NCBI RefSeq assembly: GCF_002843385.1
Contig: NZ_MVDE01000013.1
Coordinates: 62,001 to 126,000, forward strand
Direction of reading: 5' to 3'
Length of the DNA stretch: 64,000 bases
Origin: Labilibaculum manganireducens
GTDB lineage: Bacteria > Bacteroidota > Bacteroidia > Bacteroidales > Marinifilaceae
A program made the position numbers and the translations under genes. Of this stretch, positions 26,380 to 33,965 are shown one piece after another (position 1 is the stretch's first letter; every line of letters begins with the position of its first letter). A model generated the notes under the pieces. That model saw nothing but the letters and a program-made list of their open reading frames with translations. It searched no databases and had not been told where the DNA came from.

Positions 26380-28647
26380 ATGAAATTTGCCTGCATAGGA
26401 ACATATCCCCCACGGGAATGTGGAATTGGCAGCTTCACAAGTGACCTGTATCATTCTATGGTGGGCGATATTACTCAGAATGAGAACGAAGGATTTATTA
26501 TTGCCATGAAGAATTCGGATGAAGAATACTCATATCCGAAAGAAGTAAAACTAACTATTCAGCAGGAAAACAGAAATGAGTATATCGCTGCGGCAAAAAA
26601 CATAAACAACAGCGGAGCTGATGTTTGTATTCTTCAACATGAATTTGGCATTTTTGGCGGGCAAAGCGGTATATACATCCTTTCCCTGCTGTACAGACTT
26701 AAAATACATTTGGTGGTTACCCTTCATACCATTAGTAATACTCCGTCGTACACCCAAAAAGCCATTCTAAAGGAAATATGCAAAATGGCTAATGTGGTGG
26801 TGGTTATGAATCTAAAAGCGATTGATTTTCTCACGGATATATATGATGTTCCCAGAGAAAAAATTGCATTTATTGAACATGGAGTGCCGGACTTCCATTT
26901 TGATCAGAAAAAAGTAAAAAAAGAGTTCAATCTCGAAGAGAAAAAAATCCTTTTAACATTTGGTTTTTTGAGTCGAAATAAGGGCATTGAGGTAGCCATA
27001 AAAGCATTGCCAAAACTCGTTAAAAAGCATCCAAATATTATCTATCTGGTATTGGGAAAAATTCATCCAGGTGTTATGCGCTCTTCGGGCGATGAGTATT
27101 TGGTATATCTAAGGCAACTTATTAAAGATCTTATGCTTGAAGATCACGTAATAATACCAAACGAGTATATTCCTCAGGAAGATTTATTTAAATATTTATA
27201 TGCTTCTGATATTTATATAACACCCTATAACAACGAAGCTCAAATTACAAGCGGCACCTTGTCTTATGCAGTGGGTGCAGGTTCGGCCGTTATCTCGACC
27301 CCATACTGGCACGCCACCGAATTATTAGCCAACGGAGTAGGCCGCCTGTTTGATTTTCACAACTCGAACCAACTGACAGATATTTTGATTGAGCTGCTGG
27401 ATGAGCCCGAGACCTTACATGCTTTGCGGAAAAATGCTTATGAGTTCGGGAGAAATCTAACGTGGCCTAAAACAGGAATTAAATACAATAATCTGGTGTC
27501 TGATAGATTACAAGACAAAATAGAAACAAAAGGGCAGTCATTTGATATTTTGAATATGCCCCCATTTTCGCTTAAACACATACACCGATTAACTGATGAT
27601 ACCGGAATTATACAACATGCTAAATTTAGTATCCCAAATTTAAAAGATGGTTACTGTTTAGATGATAACGCCAGAGCATTGTTAATGGCTTTGCTGGCCA
27701 ACAAGGAAAAAAATAATTACAAGGCTCTCGAATTGTGCCCGATCTATTTGAGTTATATACAATATATGCAAAACGATGATGGAACATTTCGGAATTTCCT
27801 TGGCTTCGATCGTAATTTTCTTGATGAAGTTGGATCGGAAGATTCTTTTGGAAGAACCATTTGGGCTCTAGGTTATTTGCTTGGCAATGCCCCCGATTAT
27901 TCATATTATCAATCCGGTGAATCCATTTTAAAAAAAGCAGTTCCTGTTTTCGATAAACTAAAATCAATTAGAAGTATTGCCAACACAATAATGGGAATCA
28001 GCTATTATTTGAAAAGAAATCCTGGCGATGATTCAATGACTGAGCTGTTAAGCCGTCTTTCAAATAAGCTGGTTGAAAGTTATGAAGCAAACAGTTCGGA
28101 TGACTGGAGATGGTTTGAACCATTCTTAACCTATGACAATGCCATGTTGCCGCTTGCGTTGCTTCATGCTTCAGAAATACATAATGACGATAAAATTCGC
28201 AAAACGGCTTTCACTTCAATGGAATTTTTAATCAGTAAAACATTTACCAATGGATATTTATCGATAATTGGAAATGACGGCTGGTACGAAAAAAATGGGA
28301 AACGAGCTGTTTTTGCTCAGCAGCCACTTGATGCTATGGCAATGATATTACTATTTCAGCAAGCTTTTAAATTGACCAAAAACATAGAATATCTGAAAAA
28401 ATTATTCAAAGCATACATGTGGTTTCACGGTGAGAATGATTTACGGATAAGTTTGTATGATGTTGAAACGAACGGTTGCTGCGATGGATTGGAAAGTTAT
28501 GGTGTTAACCGCAATCAAGGTGCAGAAAGCACACTGGCTTATTTAATTTCACACCTAACTGTTCTGCAGGCGCATAAAGATTTCAAAAAGGCAAACTTCA
28601 TAAAAAAAAGATCACATGGAAAAATTCAGCAGAATTTAATTAATTGA
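26380..28647 (+). CDS. GT4 glycosyltransferase fused to an alpha/alpha-barrel domain
   Basis: A 755-residue two-domain protein. Residues 1 to about 385 are a GT4 glycosyltransferase: GTYPPRECGIGSFT at the N-terminus, LQHEFGIFGGQSG, FGFLSRNKGIEVAIKALP, and a late SGTLSYAVGAGSAVISTPYWH donor-site block. Residues about 395-755 are helical, with LKDGYCLDDNARALLMAL, DDWRWFEPFLTYDNAMLPLALL and SYGVNRNQGAESTLAYL, resembling alpha/alpha-barrel (six-hairpin) glycosidase-like domains. The same fusion occurs next to GH130 genes in other Bacteroidota. It probably builds a mannose- or glucose-containing glycan, but no product is known. Confidence 0.8.
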   Translation: MKFACIGTYPPRECGIGSFTSDLYHSMVGDITQNENEGFIIAMKNSDEEYSYPKEVKLTIQQENRNEYIAAAKNINNSGADVCILQHEFGIFGGQSGIYILSLLYRLKIHLVVTLHTISNTPSYTQKAILKEICKMANVVVVMNLKAIDFLTDIYDVPREKIAFIEHGVPDFHFDQKKVKKEFNLEEKKILLTFGFLSRNKGIEVAIKALPKLVKKHPNIIYLVLGKIHPGVMRSSGDEYLVYLRQLIKDLMLEDHVIIPNEYIPQEDLFKYLYASDIYITPYNNEAQITSGTLSYAVGAGSAVISTPYWHATELLANGVGRLFDFHNSNQLTDILIELLDEPETLHALRKNAYEFGRNLTWPKTGIKYNNLVSDRLQDKIETKGQSFDILNMPPFSLKHIHRLTDDTGIIQHAKFSIPNLKDGYCLDDNARALLMALLANKEKNNYKALELCPIYLSYIQYMQNDDGTFRNFLGFDRNFLDEVGSEDSFGRTIWALGYLLGNAPDYSYYQSGESILKKAVPVFDKLKSIRSIANTIMGISYYLKRNPGDDSMTELLSRLSNKLVESYEANSSDDWRWFEPFLTYDNAMLPLALLHASEIHNDDKIRKTAFTSMEFLISKTFTNGYLSIIGNDGWYEKNGKRAVFAQQPLDAMAMILLFQQAFKLTKNIEYLKKLFKAYMWFHGENDLRISLYDVETNGCCDGLESYGVNRNQGAESTLAYLISHLTVLQAHKDFKKANFIKKRSHGKIQQNLIN

Positions 28648-28731
28648 GGTGTTGCCGATAAAGTAATGTGTGCAGGCACCGCTGTTTTAGATCAACCAGT
28701 TACCCATTGTTTACACAAACCCAATAAGCAC

Positions 28732-29093
28732 ATGAAAACAGCTGTATTTATTGCATGGAGAACACCGCCAACAAAATACGGCCCGTGGGAACAGGTGGCT
28801 TCAAATATTGCCGAAGGACTTGTTGAAAAGGGAATTGATGTTAGCCTGTTTGCAACAGGAAACTCCAAAAACAAAAGGCAAATTGGAATTCGTATCGGCA
28901 ACCGCTTGTTCCGGAATTAAAACAGTCCGGCAAATCAGTTTTTTTGGTGAATACAATTGATGAAGCAGTGCTTGCTGTTGATTCAATTAAATGGGTAAGC
29001 CGGGCTTATTGTAAAGAATGGGCAGAATCGAAATTTACTCAGGAAAAAATGATAGAAGCTTATTTAGATGTTTATCGGAAAATTTTAGAGTAG
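28732..29093 (+). pseudogene. glycosyltransferase (GT4) with large internal deletion
   Basis: The 5' part encodes about 45 residues of a GT4 N-terminus (AWRTPPTKYGPWEQVASNIA then VSLFATGNS) and runs to a stop at 28920. A different frame, from about 28911 to the TAG at 29091-29093, encodes a GT4 C-terminus (PELKQSGKSVFLVNTIDEAV, then SRAYCKEWAESKFTQEKM and YLDVYRKIL). Relatives of this enzyme are about 340 residues, so roughly 240 residues (about 0.7 kb) and the frame were lost. The junction lies near 28870-28910. The intact partners on both sides suggest the gene once completed a three-gene set. Confidence 0.85.
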
Positions 29094-29138
29094 TAGTCGC
29101 ATTTTAATAAAATCACTAAGCAATAAGGCAATACACAA

Positions 29139-30626
29139 ATGGAAAAGACAGTGGAAATCAACAGACTTATTAGTCGGAAAACAATAAAAATAGTGCGCGA
29201 TACTTCTCGGGTAATTACCCGTGCACAAATACCAGGTGACTTATCGCGCATCGATCATATAATCGACAGGGTTTTAAAGCTTAACGAAGAGGATGCCGAG
29301 AAAATAATGCATACTATTTGTGATAAATTCAAGGACAGACACAAAAATATAGAGAGGAAAATAACGGAACACTTTGATAATGTTTCGGAATTTTTACCAC
29401 ACGGCATCACAATCAGTAAAACGAAAAAAAAGCTCATTGGAGCCTGTTTTACAATGGAGTACTCCATTGAATCGGCAGCTCTTTTCAATCCTTCCATGAT
29501 TCCTCATCCGGATCAAAGTAATTTATCCAAAGGCAGTCTGCGTTTTATAATGAGTTTGCGGGCAACAGGCGAAGGGCACATTTCATCAATCGTTTTTCGC
29601 AGTGGTGTCATTAATAAAGATGATTCAATTCTTTTCGATCCGATCAGCGAGTTTGTTGAGACATCAAAAATGCGCCACAACCCGTTTTATGACAGCCATC
29701 TGTTTCGACTAAAATTAGAAGATTTAAATGCATGGGACGAAACAAGCAGCCGGGTAATGGAACAAATACCCGACCGGTTTACTTTTCAGGAGTTAAAAGT
29801 AAGTATTGGTGTACTTCACATGGATCCGGACTTTAGCTGTAACCATAAAGTAATTAACACTTTATTTTGGTTGGCTAATTCGAACTACAACATACAGTTT
29901 GATAAGAGTTGCGGGATTTCGGAGCGCGTGATATTTCCCTATTCGGAAAACGAAAACAGAGGTATTGAAGATGCCCGGTTTGTTCAATTTTATCATGACA
30001 CGGACGAATACATATACTATGCAACCTACACGGCTTACAATGGGGTAAGTATCCTTCCGCAGCTAATAGAGACAAAAGATTTTCTCAATTTTAATGTTAT
30101 TACTTTAAATGGCAAAGCTGTGCAAAACAAAGGAATGGCATTATTTCCCCGCAAAATAAAAGGAAAATATGTAATGCTGTCGCGCCAGGACGGAGAAAAC
30201 AATCACATCATGTTTTCGGATCATCTGCATTTTTGGCAGGAATCAAAAATTATACAAAAACCTACAAAACCATGGGAGATTATACAAATAGGAAATTGCG
30301 GATCGCCCATTGAAATTGATGAAGGCTGGCTTGTGCTTACTCATGGCGTGGGACCCATGCGTCAATATTCCATAGGTGCTATCCTGCTCGATTTGGATGA
30401 TCCTACAAAAGTAATTGCACAACTTGAAGAACCATTACTCACACCCAACGAAGAAGAACGTGAAGGTTATGTACCGAATGTTATCTATTCGTGTGGAGGC
30501 ATACTTCGCAATCATCAATTAGTTATTCCTTATGCCATGTCTGATATATCATCGGGTATTGCAACTATCGATTTAAGCGACCTGCTCTCCTGCATGAAAT
30601 TTCAGAAGCAAGAGGATAAACCCTAA
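29139..30626 (+). CDS. glycoside hydrolase family 130 protein (mannoside phosphorylase-like)
   Basis: A 495-residue protein. After an N-terminal helical part of about 150 residues comes a five-bladed propeller typical of GH130: ENRGIEDARFVQF, NKGMALFPRKIKGKYVMLSRQ, NCGSPIEIDEGWLVLTHGV and YVPNVIYSCGG. GH130 enzymes phosphorolyse or hydrolyse beta-mannosides. It lies 45 bases after the broken GT4 gene. Whether it degrades or helps remodel the glycan made by the upstream GT4 is not shown. Confidence 0.88.
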   Translation: MEKTVEINRLISRKTIKIVRDTSRVITRAQIPGDLSRIDHIIDRVLKLNEEDAEKIMHTICDKFKDRHKNIERKITEHFDNVSEFLPHGITISKTKKKLIGACFTMEYSIESAALFNPSMIPHPDQSNLSKGSLRFIMSLRATGEGHISSIVFRSGVINKDDSILFDPISEFVETSKMRHNPFYDSHLFRLKLEDLNAWDETSSRVMEQIPDRFTFQELKVSIGVLHMDPDFSCNHKVINTLFWLANSNYNIQFDKSCGISERVIFPYSENENRGIEDARFVQFYHDTDEYIYYATYTAYNGVSILPQLIETKDFLNFNVITLNGKAVQNKGMALFPRKIKGKYVMLSRQDGENNHIMFSDHLHFWQESKIIQKPTKPWEIIQIGNCGSPIEIDEGWLVLTHGVGPMRQYSIGAILLDLDDPTKVIAQLEEPLLTPNEEEREGYVPNVIYSCGGILRNHQLVIPYAMSDISSGIATIDLSDLLSCMKFQKQEDKP

Positions 30627-30747
30627 ATCCCCTAAAGTGAACTTCAAAAAAAAAAGTTGCCTCTAATCTCCAAAAAGAAGACTTCTTCCTAAAAACTCCT
30701 CACAATAAGCCCCTTTGGGGTAATTGACGTTCGGTTTGAAGTATTTA

Positions 30748-30995
30748 CCACGTGGTTTTACTCAAGTTTGGTCGTCGAGAGCAGTTTGCCAATGGAAAAC
30801 ATTACCTATTGGTGATCGAGAGGACATTGCCGCATGGTTTTGTTCAAATTTGATCGTCGGGAGCAGTTTGCCGCGTGGTTTTACCCAAATCTGCTCGTCG
30901 GGAGCATTTTGCCACGTGGTTTCAGCCAGTTTTAATCACTGAGAGTATTTTTGCCAACAGAAATTCCTGTTTCCAACTTGCTAGATGACAGTTTG
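30748..30995. repeat. tandem array of six 41-42 bp units
   Basis: Units start at 30748, 30789, 30830, 30871, 30912 and 30954. The best-preserved ones share CCRCGTGGTTTT at the start, a GTCGTCGRGAGC core and a final TTTG. Units 2 and 6 are strongly diverged. Length 41 is not a multiple of three, so this is not a protein repeat, and the short open frame across it is not a gene. The rest of 30627-31190 holds no gene that I can see. Confidence 0.8.
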
Positions 30996-31152
30996 CCAAC
31001 AAATTTTATGAAACCGATACAATCGCGCACAAGCGGGAGTATCTTTATCATCGATCCTCAAATTCCAATTTGACAAACCTATAATATTCAACTAAACAGA
31101 CATTTTAATCTTTGAAATAATAAACACAAAAGCGCTTTGAGACCCAAAAATA

Positions 31153-31186
31153 AAAATCCTCCTAAGCATGTACTTAGGAGGATTTT
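31153..31186. terminator. strong hairpin, probable bidirectional terminator
   Basis: A perfect 14-bp stem, AAAATCCTCCTAAG (31153-31166) with CTTAGGAGGATTTT (31173-31186), six-base loop. It sits directly beside the tRNA-like segment at 31191, where the normal chromosome appears to end. Confidence 0.7.
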
Positions 31187-31190
31187 CTTG

Positions 31191-31206
31191 GTAGCCCCAA
31201 CAGAAC
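31191..31206 (-). repeat. tRNA-Arg 3'-end-like segment, candidate attachment site
   Basis: These 16 bases, GTAGCCCCAACAGAAC, match 46869-46884, the 3' end of the tRNA-Arg(CCU) gene, at 15 of 16 positions and in the same orientation. No complete tRNA is present here. This is what is left at the far end after integration into a tRNA 3' end, so it may be the outer att copy of an island of about 15.7 kb. A chance match or another decayed tRNA cannot be excluded. Confidence 0.5.
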
Positions 31207-31386
31207 CCAATTTCAAACTCGCTAACAACTCTTTATCAGCATTTTGAGCTATTCCCCTCAGGTGAATATACCCTTATTTGTCCCCCTTATAAATATTCAT
31301 TGAATATTGGGTTTTACGGCAATCTCTCTAATTAATCTAAATAAATTGCTATCAAGTTTTACCTTTTTAGACAGTCTGACGGGCTT

Positions 31387-31563
31387 GCTATGTGTTTTGC
31401 GGGTCATAGTAGCATTTCACTTTCAAACCCGCACTTAGCCAAAACTTTGATTTACATTAATTCAAATTATAAATTGACAAATCAAAGATTTGGCGATGTT
31501 GCAACAAAGAACTGCGGTTGATTTACCCGCTGAACCCGCATTACATATAGCTTTTGTTAGCTG
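31387..31563 (-). repeat. attC-like palindromic element A
   Basis: A long imperfect palindrome with an outer stem GCTATGTGTTTTGCGGGT (31387-31404) against ACCCGCATTACATATAGC (31534-31551; 15 of 18 pair) and an inner stem GCCAAAACTTTGATTT (31438-31453) against AAATCAAAGATTTGGC (31479-31494; one mismatch). It ends with the box GTTAGCTG (31556-31563), the exact reverse complement of CAGCTAAC at 32303-32310 beyond the HEPN gene. On the minus strand it follows the HEPN stop by only a few bases, as the attC site follows the gene in an integron cassette. It is somewhat longer than typical attC sites, and its distal end lacks a clear GTT box. Confidence 0.5.
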
Positions 31564-31574
31564 TTGGTTTTCTA

Positions 31575-32267
31575 TCATTTAGTCATCTCTTCATCATGTG
31601 CTTTTTGTCTAGTTATCCGTCCGCCACATAAATCAACAAATGTTTGCAAATCAAAAGTCACAGTATTGATGAAATTATTATTATTCAAATTGTCTAAACG
31701 ATTTTCAATGTTATTCATTTGCAATAGTTTTAGAGTTTCTTTGAGAGTTTCCTTAAATAAAAACCCACCCTTATCCATACGATTTAGATCACCGTCATAA
31801 TGGACTAAGCAATTTCTAAGACTTCCAAGCTCAGGGATTACAGGTGTTAAGTAGGATGGGAAATCTAAATTATATTTGTCTTTTAAAATGAATAAAGAGT
31901 AGCGAATATTCATAAATGAAGTAGAATTATTATATGCTTCATTTTTATCTTTACAGGATGTATTCCATTTCTTTATTACCGAACTCAGATATTGTTTCCA
32001 AAAATCTTTTTTACTCATATCATATTCTGTCAAACCATCTTTGAAACCGATGTAATCTTGTATAAATGATTCAAACAGATTTACTATATAAATAATCTGC
32101 ATTTTATATGAAGCTCGGACAGCTTGATTATTTAGTGAATGCATTTGAGATTTATATTTAGGAACAGCCGATTTTATCATTGATTCATTTCCTCTCTCTA
32201 TCAATTGAGTCATCCATCCGACATCATTCCCCAATCTTTTACTATATTCTCTGCAAATATCTATCAT
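31575..32267 (-). CDS. HEPN-domain-like protein, possible RNase
   Basis: A 230-residue, mainly helical protein of no family I can name exactly. Near the C-terminal third it has LGSLRNCLVHYDGDL; Arg151 and His156 form the Rx4H motif of HEPN domains, many of which are RNases in toxin-antitoxin, abortive-infection and other defence systems. Upstream, a helix pattern with FESFIQDYIGF also resembles RiboL-PSP/MAE-type HEPN proteins. There is no partner gene such as a MNT nucleotidyltransferase. It fills the space between two palindromic elements almost completely, as genes do in integron cassettes. A metabolic or structural HEPN role is equally possible. Confidence 0.55.
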   Translation of the reverse strand: MIDICREYSKRLGNDVGWMTQLIERGNESMIKSAVPKYKSQMHSLNNQAVRASYKMQIIYIVNLFESFIQDYIGFKDGLTEYDMSKKDFWKQYLSSVIKKWNTSCKDKNEAYNNSTSFMNIRYSLFILKDKYNLDFPSYLTPVIPELGSLRNCLVHYDGDLNRMDKGGFLFKETLKETLKLLQMNNIENRLDNLNNNNFINTVTFDLQTFVDLCGGRITRQKAHDEEMTK

Positions 32268-32302
32268 CTTGTTAATTTAATTTGTGCAAGTATCACAACT
32301 TG

Positions 32303-32437
32303 CAGCTAACGGACAAGTATATGCAAATGTGGGCGATTGCGGGCTTCAAACTTATCAGACCGTGAAAATTTAAAGCGGGCTACAACCCTTGAATTTACTG
32401 CAATCTCGCCCATTTTGTATATACAGTGTTACATAAC
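32303..32437 (-). repeat. attC-like palindromic element B
   Basis: About 135 bases with outer arms GTATATGCAAATGTGGGCGA (32317-32336) and TCGCCCATTTTGTATATAC (32406-32424), which pair except for a few bases. It begins with CAGCTAAC (32303-32310) and ends with GTTACATAAC (32428-32437), so the TAAC/GTTA pairing of R''/R' boxes is present. The inside shares ATTGCGGGCTTC and GCGGGCTACAA with element C. The first box complements the box of element A; the last complements that of element C. Confidence 0.6.
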
Positions 32438-32441
32438 GTAA

Positions 32442-33566
32442 TTAATTTGAATATATGGTTCTCATGTCATATTCATTCCCCTCCATCATTACCTTAAATC
32501 CATCTTTACTTCCTGAATAAAGTACTTTCCCATCAATTAAGATAGGGTTTGTAATATCTAAAGGTCCATTTGTTTGATATTTCCAAATCAAGTCACCACT
32601 TGTTTTATTTAAACAGTAAATGTTTCCACCAGCTCCACCAAAATAAATTCTATTATCTACAATCTTAGCTTCGCTCATAATCCAATAATCAGTTTTGTAT
32701 TCCCAAATTATTTCATCAGTCTTTAGAGATAAAGCTATAAATGTTTTATTATTTGCTCCAAAATACAAAATACTATTTTCAATTGTTGGGTTTGAAAGAA
32801 CGGAGCCAGTTGTCTGATATTTCCAATCTATACTTCCAATATCAGGATTTATACAAAAAATGTGATTAGCTAAATGTCCTAAATATATTTTATTATCATA
32901 GAGTACTGGGGATGCAGGAGATGTTTTTTTTGCATCCCACTCCCAAAGTAATTCACCATTGTTTTTGTTGAGGCAATACATCATATTGTTATCACTGCTG
33001 AAAATCACTTTGTTTTGGTATTCAAGTGCTTTATTTATTGGAGATTTTATAGAATTAAATTGCCAATTTATTATCCCTGTTTCCTTATTGATAGATATTA
33101 AATATTTAGATTTATACGGAGCATAGATACTATTTTCTCCAATACTAAAATTGATAATAGAACTTTCTGTATTAATAGACCAAACCTCTTTGTGTGTTTT
33201 CTTTTCGTATGAATAAATAATACCATTTTCAGAGAAAAAATAAACATACGCAGAATCAGAAATTGGTGTACACCCGATGCGAGAATCAAGTTCAACTTTC
33301 CATTGAAGTTCTCCATTATCTTTTTGTACAGAATAAAAGGAGTTACCTCCTCCAAAATATACCGATTTTAAATCAGATGATGCTCCTGTAGCAACTTCAT
33401 CGGTTTTGTATTTCCAAATTTCTTTGCCTGTTTCAAAATCTAATGCATATAGGTATGCTCCTTCGTTAGACTTAGAAACTTGAGAATCATTATTGCTATC
33501 AGTGTTTTTTTGACCATTACATGAATATAACAGTATAGTCAAAATAATAAAGTAGATAGGTTTCAT
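32442..33566 (-). CDS. PQQ-like beta-propeller lipoprotein
   Basis: A 374-residue lipoprotein (SPII signal with Cys at about residue 16, YSCNG). Six to eight repeated blades follow with the PQQ-repeat core G-x-x-x-W-x-Y/F (for example GKEIWKYKT, GELQWKVEL, GIINWQFNS, GELLWEWDA, GSIDWKYQT, GDLIWKYQT). The fold resembles BamB and other beta-propeller scaffolds. No dehydrogenase active-site residues are evident, so it is probably structural or binding. Its start lies 18 bases after element C and its stop 5 bases before element B, so it is the only gene in its cassette-like unit. Confidence 0.8.
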   Translation of the reverse strand: MKPIYFIILTILLYSCNGQKNTDSNNDSQVSKSNEGAYLYALDFETGKEIWKYKTDEVATGASSDLKSVYFGGGNSFYSVQKDNGELQWKVELDSRIGCTPISDSAYVYFFSENGIIYSYEKKTHKEVWSINTESSIINFSIGENSIYAPYKSKYLISINKETGIINWQFNSIKSPINKALEYQNKVIFSSDNNMMYCLNKNNGELLWEWDAKKTSPASPVLYDNKIYLGHLANHIFCINPDIGSIDWKYQTTGSVLSNPTIENSILYFGANNKTFIALSLKTDEIIWEYKTDYWIMSEAKIVDNRIYFGGAGGNIYCLNKTSGDLIWKYQTNGPLDITNPILIDGKVLYSGSKDGFKVMMEGNEYDMRTIYSN

Positions 33567-33583
33567 CTTTTGTTGTTTTTCAT

Positions 33584-33720
33584 GTTATGTAACGGTAAAT
33601 TGTATGAGTAGTGGCAGATTGCGGGCTTCTTTCCTGTCAAACCGCTACACAGTTTAAGCGGGCTACAAACCTTGATATTTACCACATCACCTGCCATTAC
33701 TTATACAAAGTGTTGTATGC
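33584..33720 (-). repeat. attC-like palindromic element C
   Basis: About 137 bases with arms TTGTATGAGTAGTGGCAG (33600-33617) and CTGCCATTACTTATACAA (33691-33708), pairing at 16 of 18 positions. It begins with GTTATGTAAC (33584-33593), the exact reverse complement of the 10-base end box of element B, and ends with GTTGTATGC (33712-33720), the exact reverse complement of GCATACAAC at 45832-45840. The interior is homologous to element B. Confidence 0.6.
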
Positions 33721-33848
33721 TGGTGTTTATTGTTCAAAGTCAATCTGTTTCAAGTTTTTACAAATCTAATCTTTTATCTTAATCAATCTGCACTGACCTT
33801 GATTCGAAGCACGAATTTATTTTGTTTTTTGAGGGAGGGGAATCCCAA

Positions 33849-33866
33849 ACCGCCCTTAAAGGCGGT
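33849..33866. terminator. small GC-rich hairpin
   Basis: ACCGCC-cttaaa-GGCGGT, a 6-bp stem close to the structured repeat that follows. No T-run, so a terminator role is only possible. The remainder of 33721-33848 holds no gene. Confidence 0.3.
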
Positions 33867-33879
33867 ACTTAGGGCTGGC

Positions 33880-33945
33880 TTTGTAAGCTCTTTTGCAAGT
33901 TTTGGTCTGAGCGTGGCTTTTGTGACTTGCCAATGTGCTTACAAA
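33880..33945. repeat. two-stem structured repeat, copy X
   Basis: Outer stem TTTGTAAGC (33880-33888) with GCTTACAAA (33937-33945); inner stem TTGCAAGT (33893-33900) with ACTTGCCAA (33925-33933, one bulge). It is homologous to copy Y at 45607-45672: shared CTCTTTTGCAA, TTTGG and CAATGTG-type positions. Outer-stem sequences differ between copies but remain paired. It lies just beyond the stop of the helical protein gene. Confidence 0.65.
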
Positions 33946-33965
33946 TAGGGTGGGCTTTCCCGTAA

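Noticed and set aside
28666-28920. 84-residue protein as a functional small gene
   Set aside because: From residue 23 on it is the N-terminus of a GT4 enzyme, and the C-terminus lies just downstream in another frame, so it is a pseudogene fragment.
30724-30942. Open reading frame of 72 codons across the tandem repeats
   Set aside because: Repeat length is not a multiple of three, so each unit is read in a different frame; no ribosome-binding site or recognisable protein.
30748-30995. CRISPR-like array
   Set aside because: Repeats follow each other directly with no unique spacers, vary strongly, and no cas genes are present.
33730-33948. 72-codon plus-strand open reading frame
   Set aside because: Overlaps the structured repeat X and a GC hairpin, no recognisable protein features.
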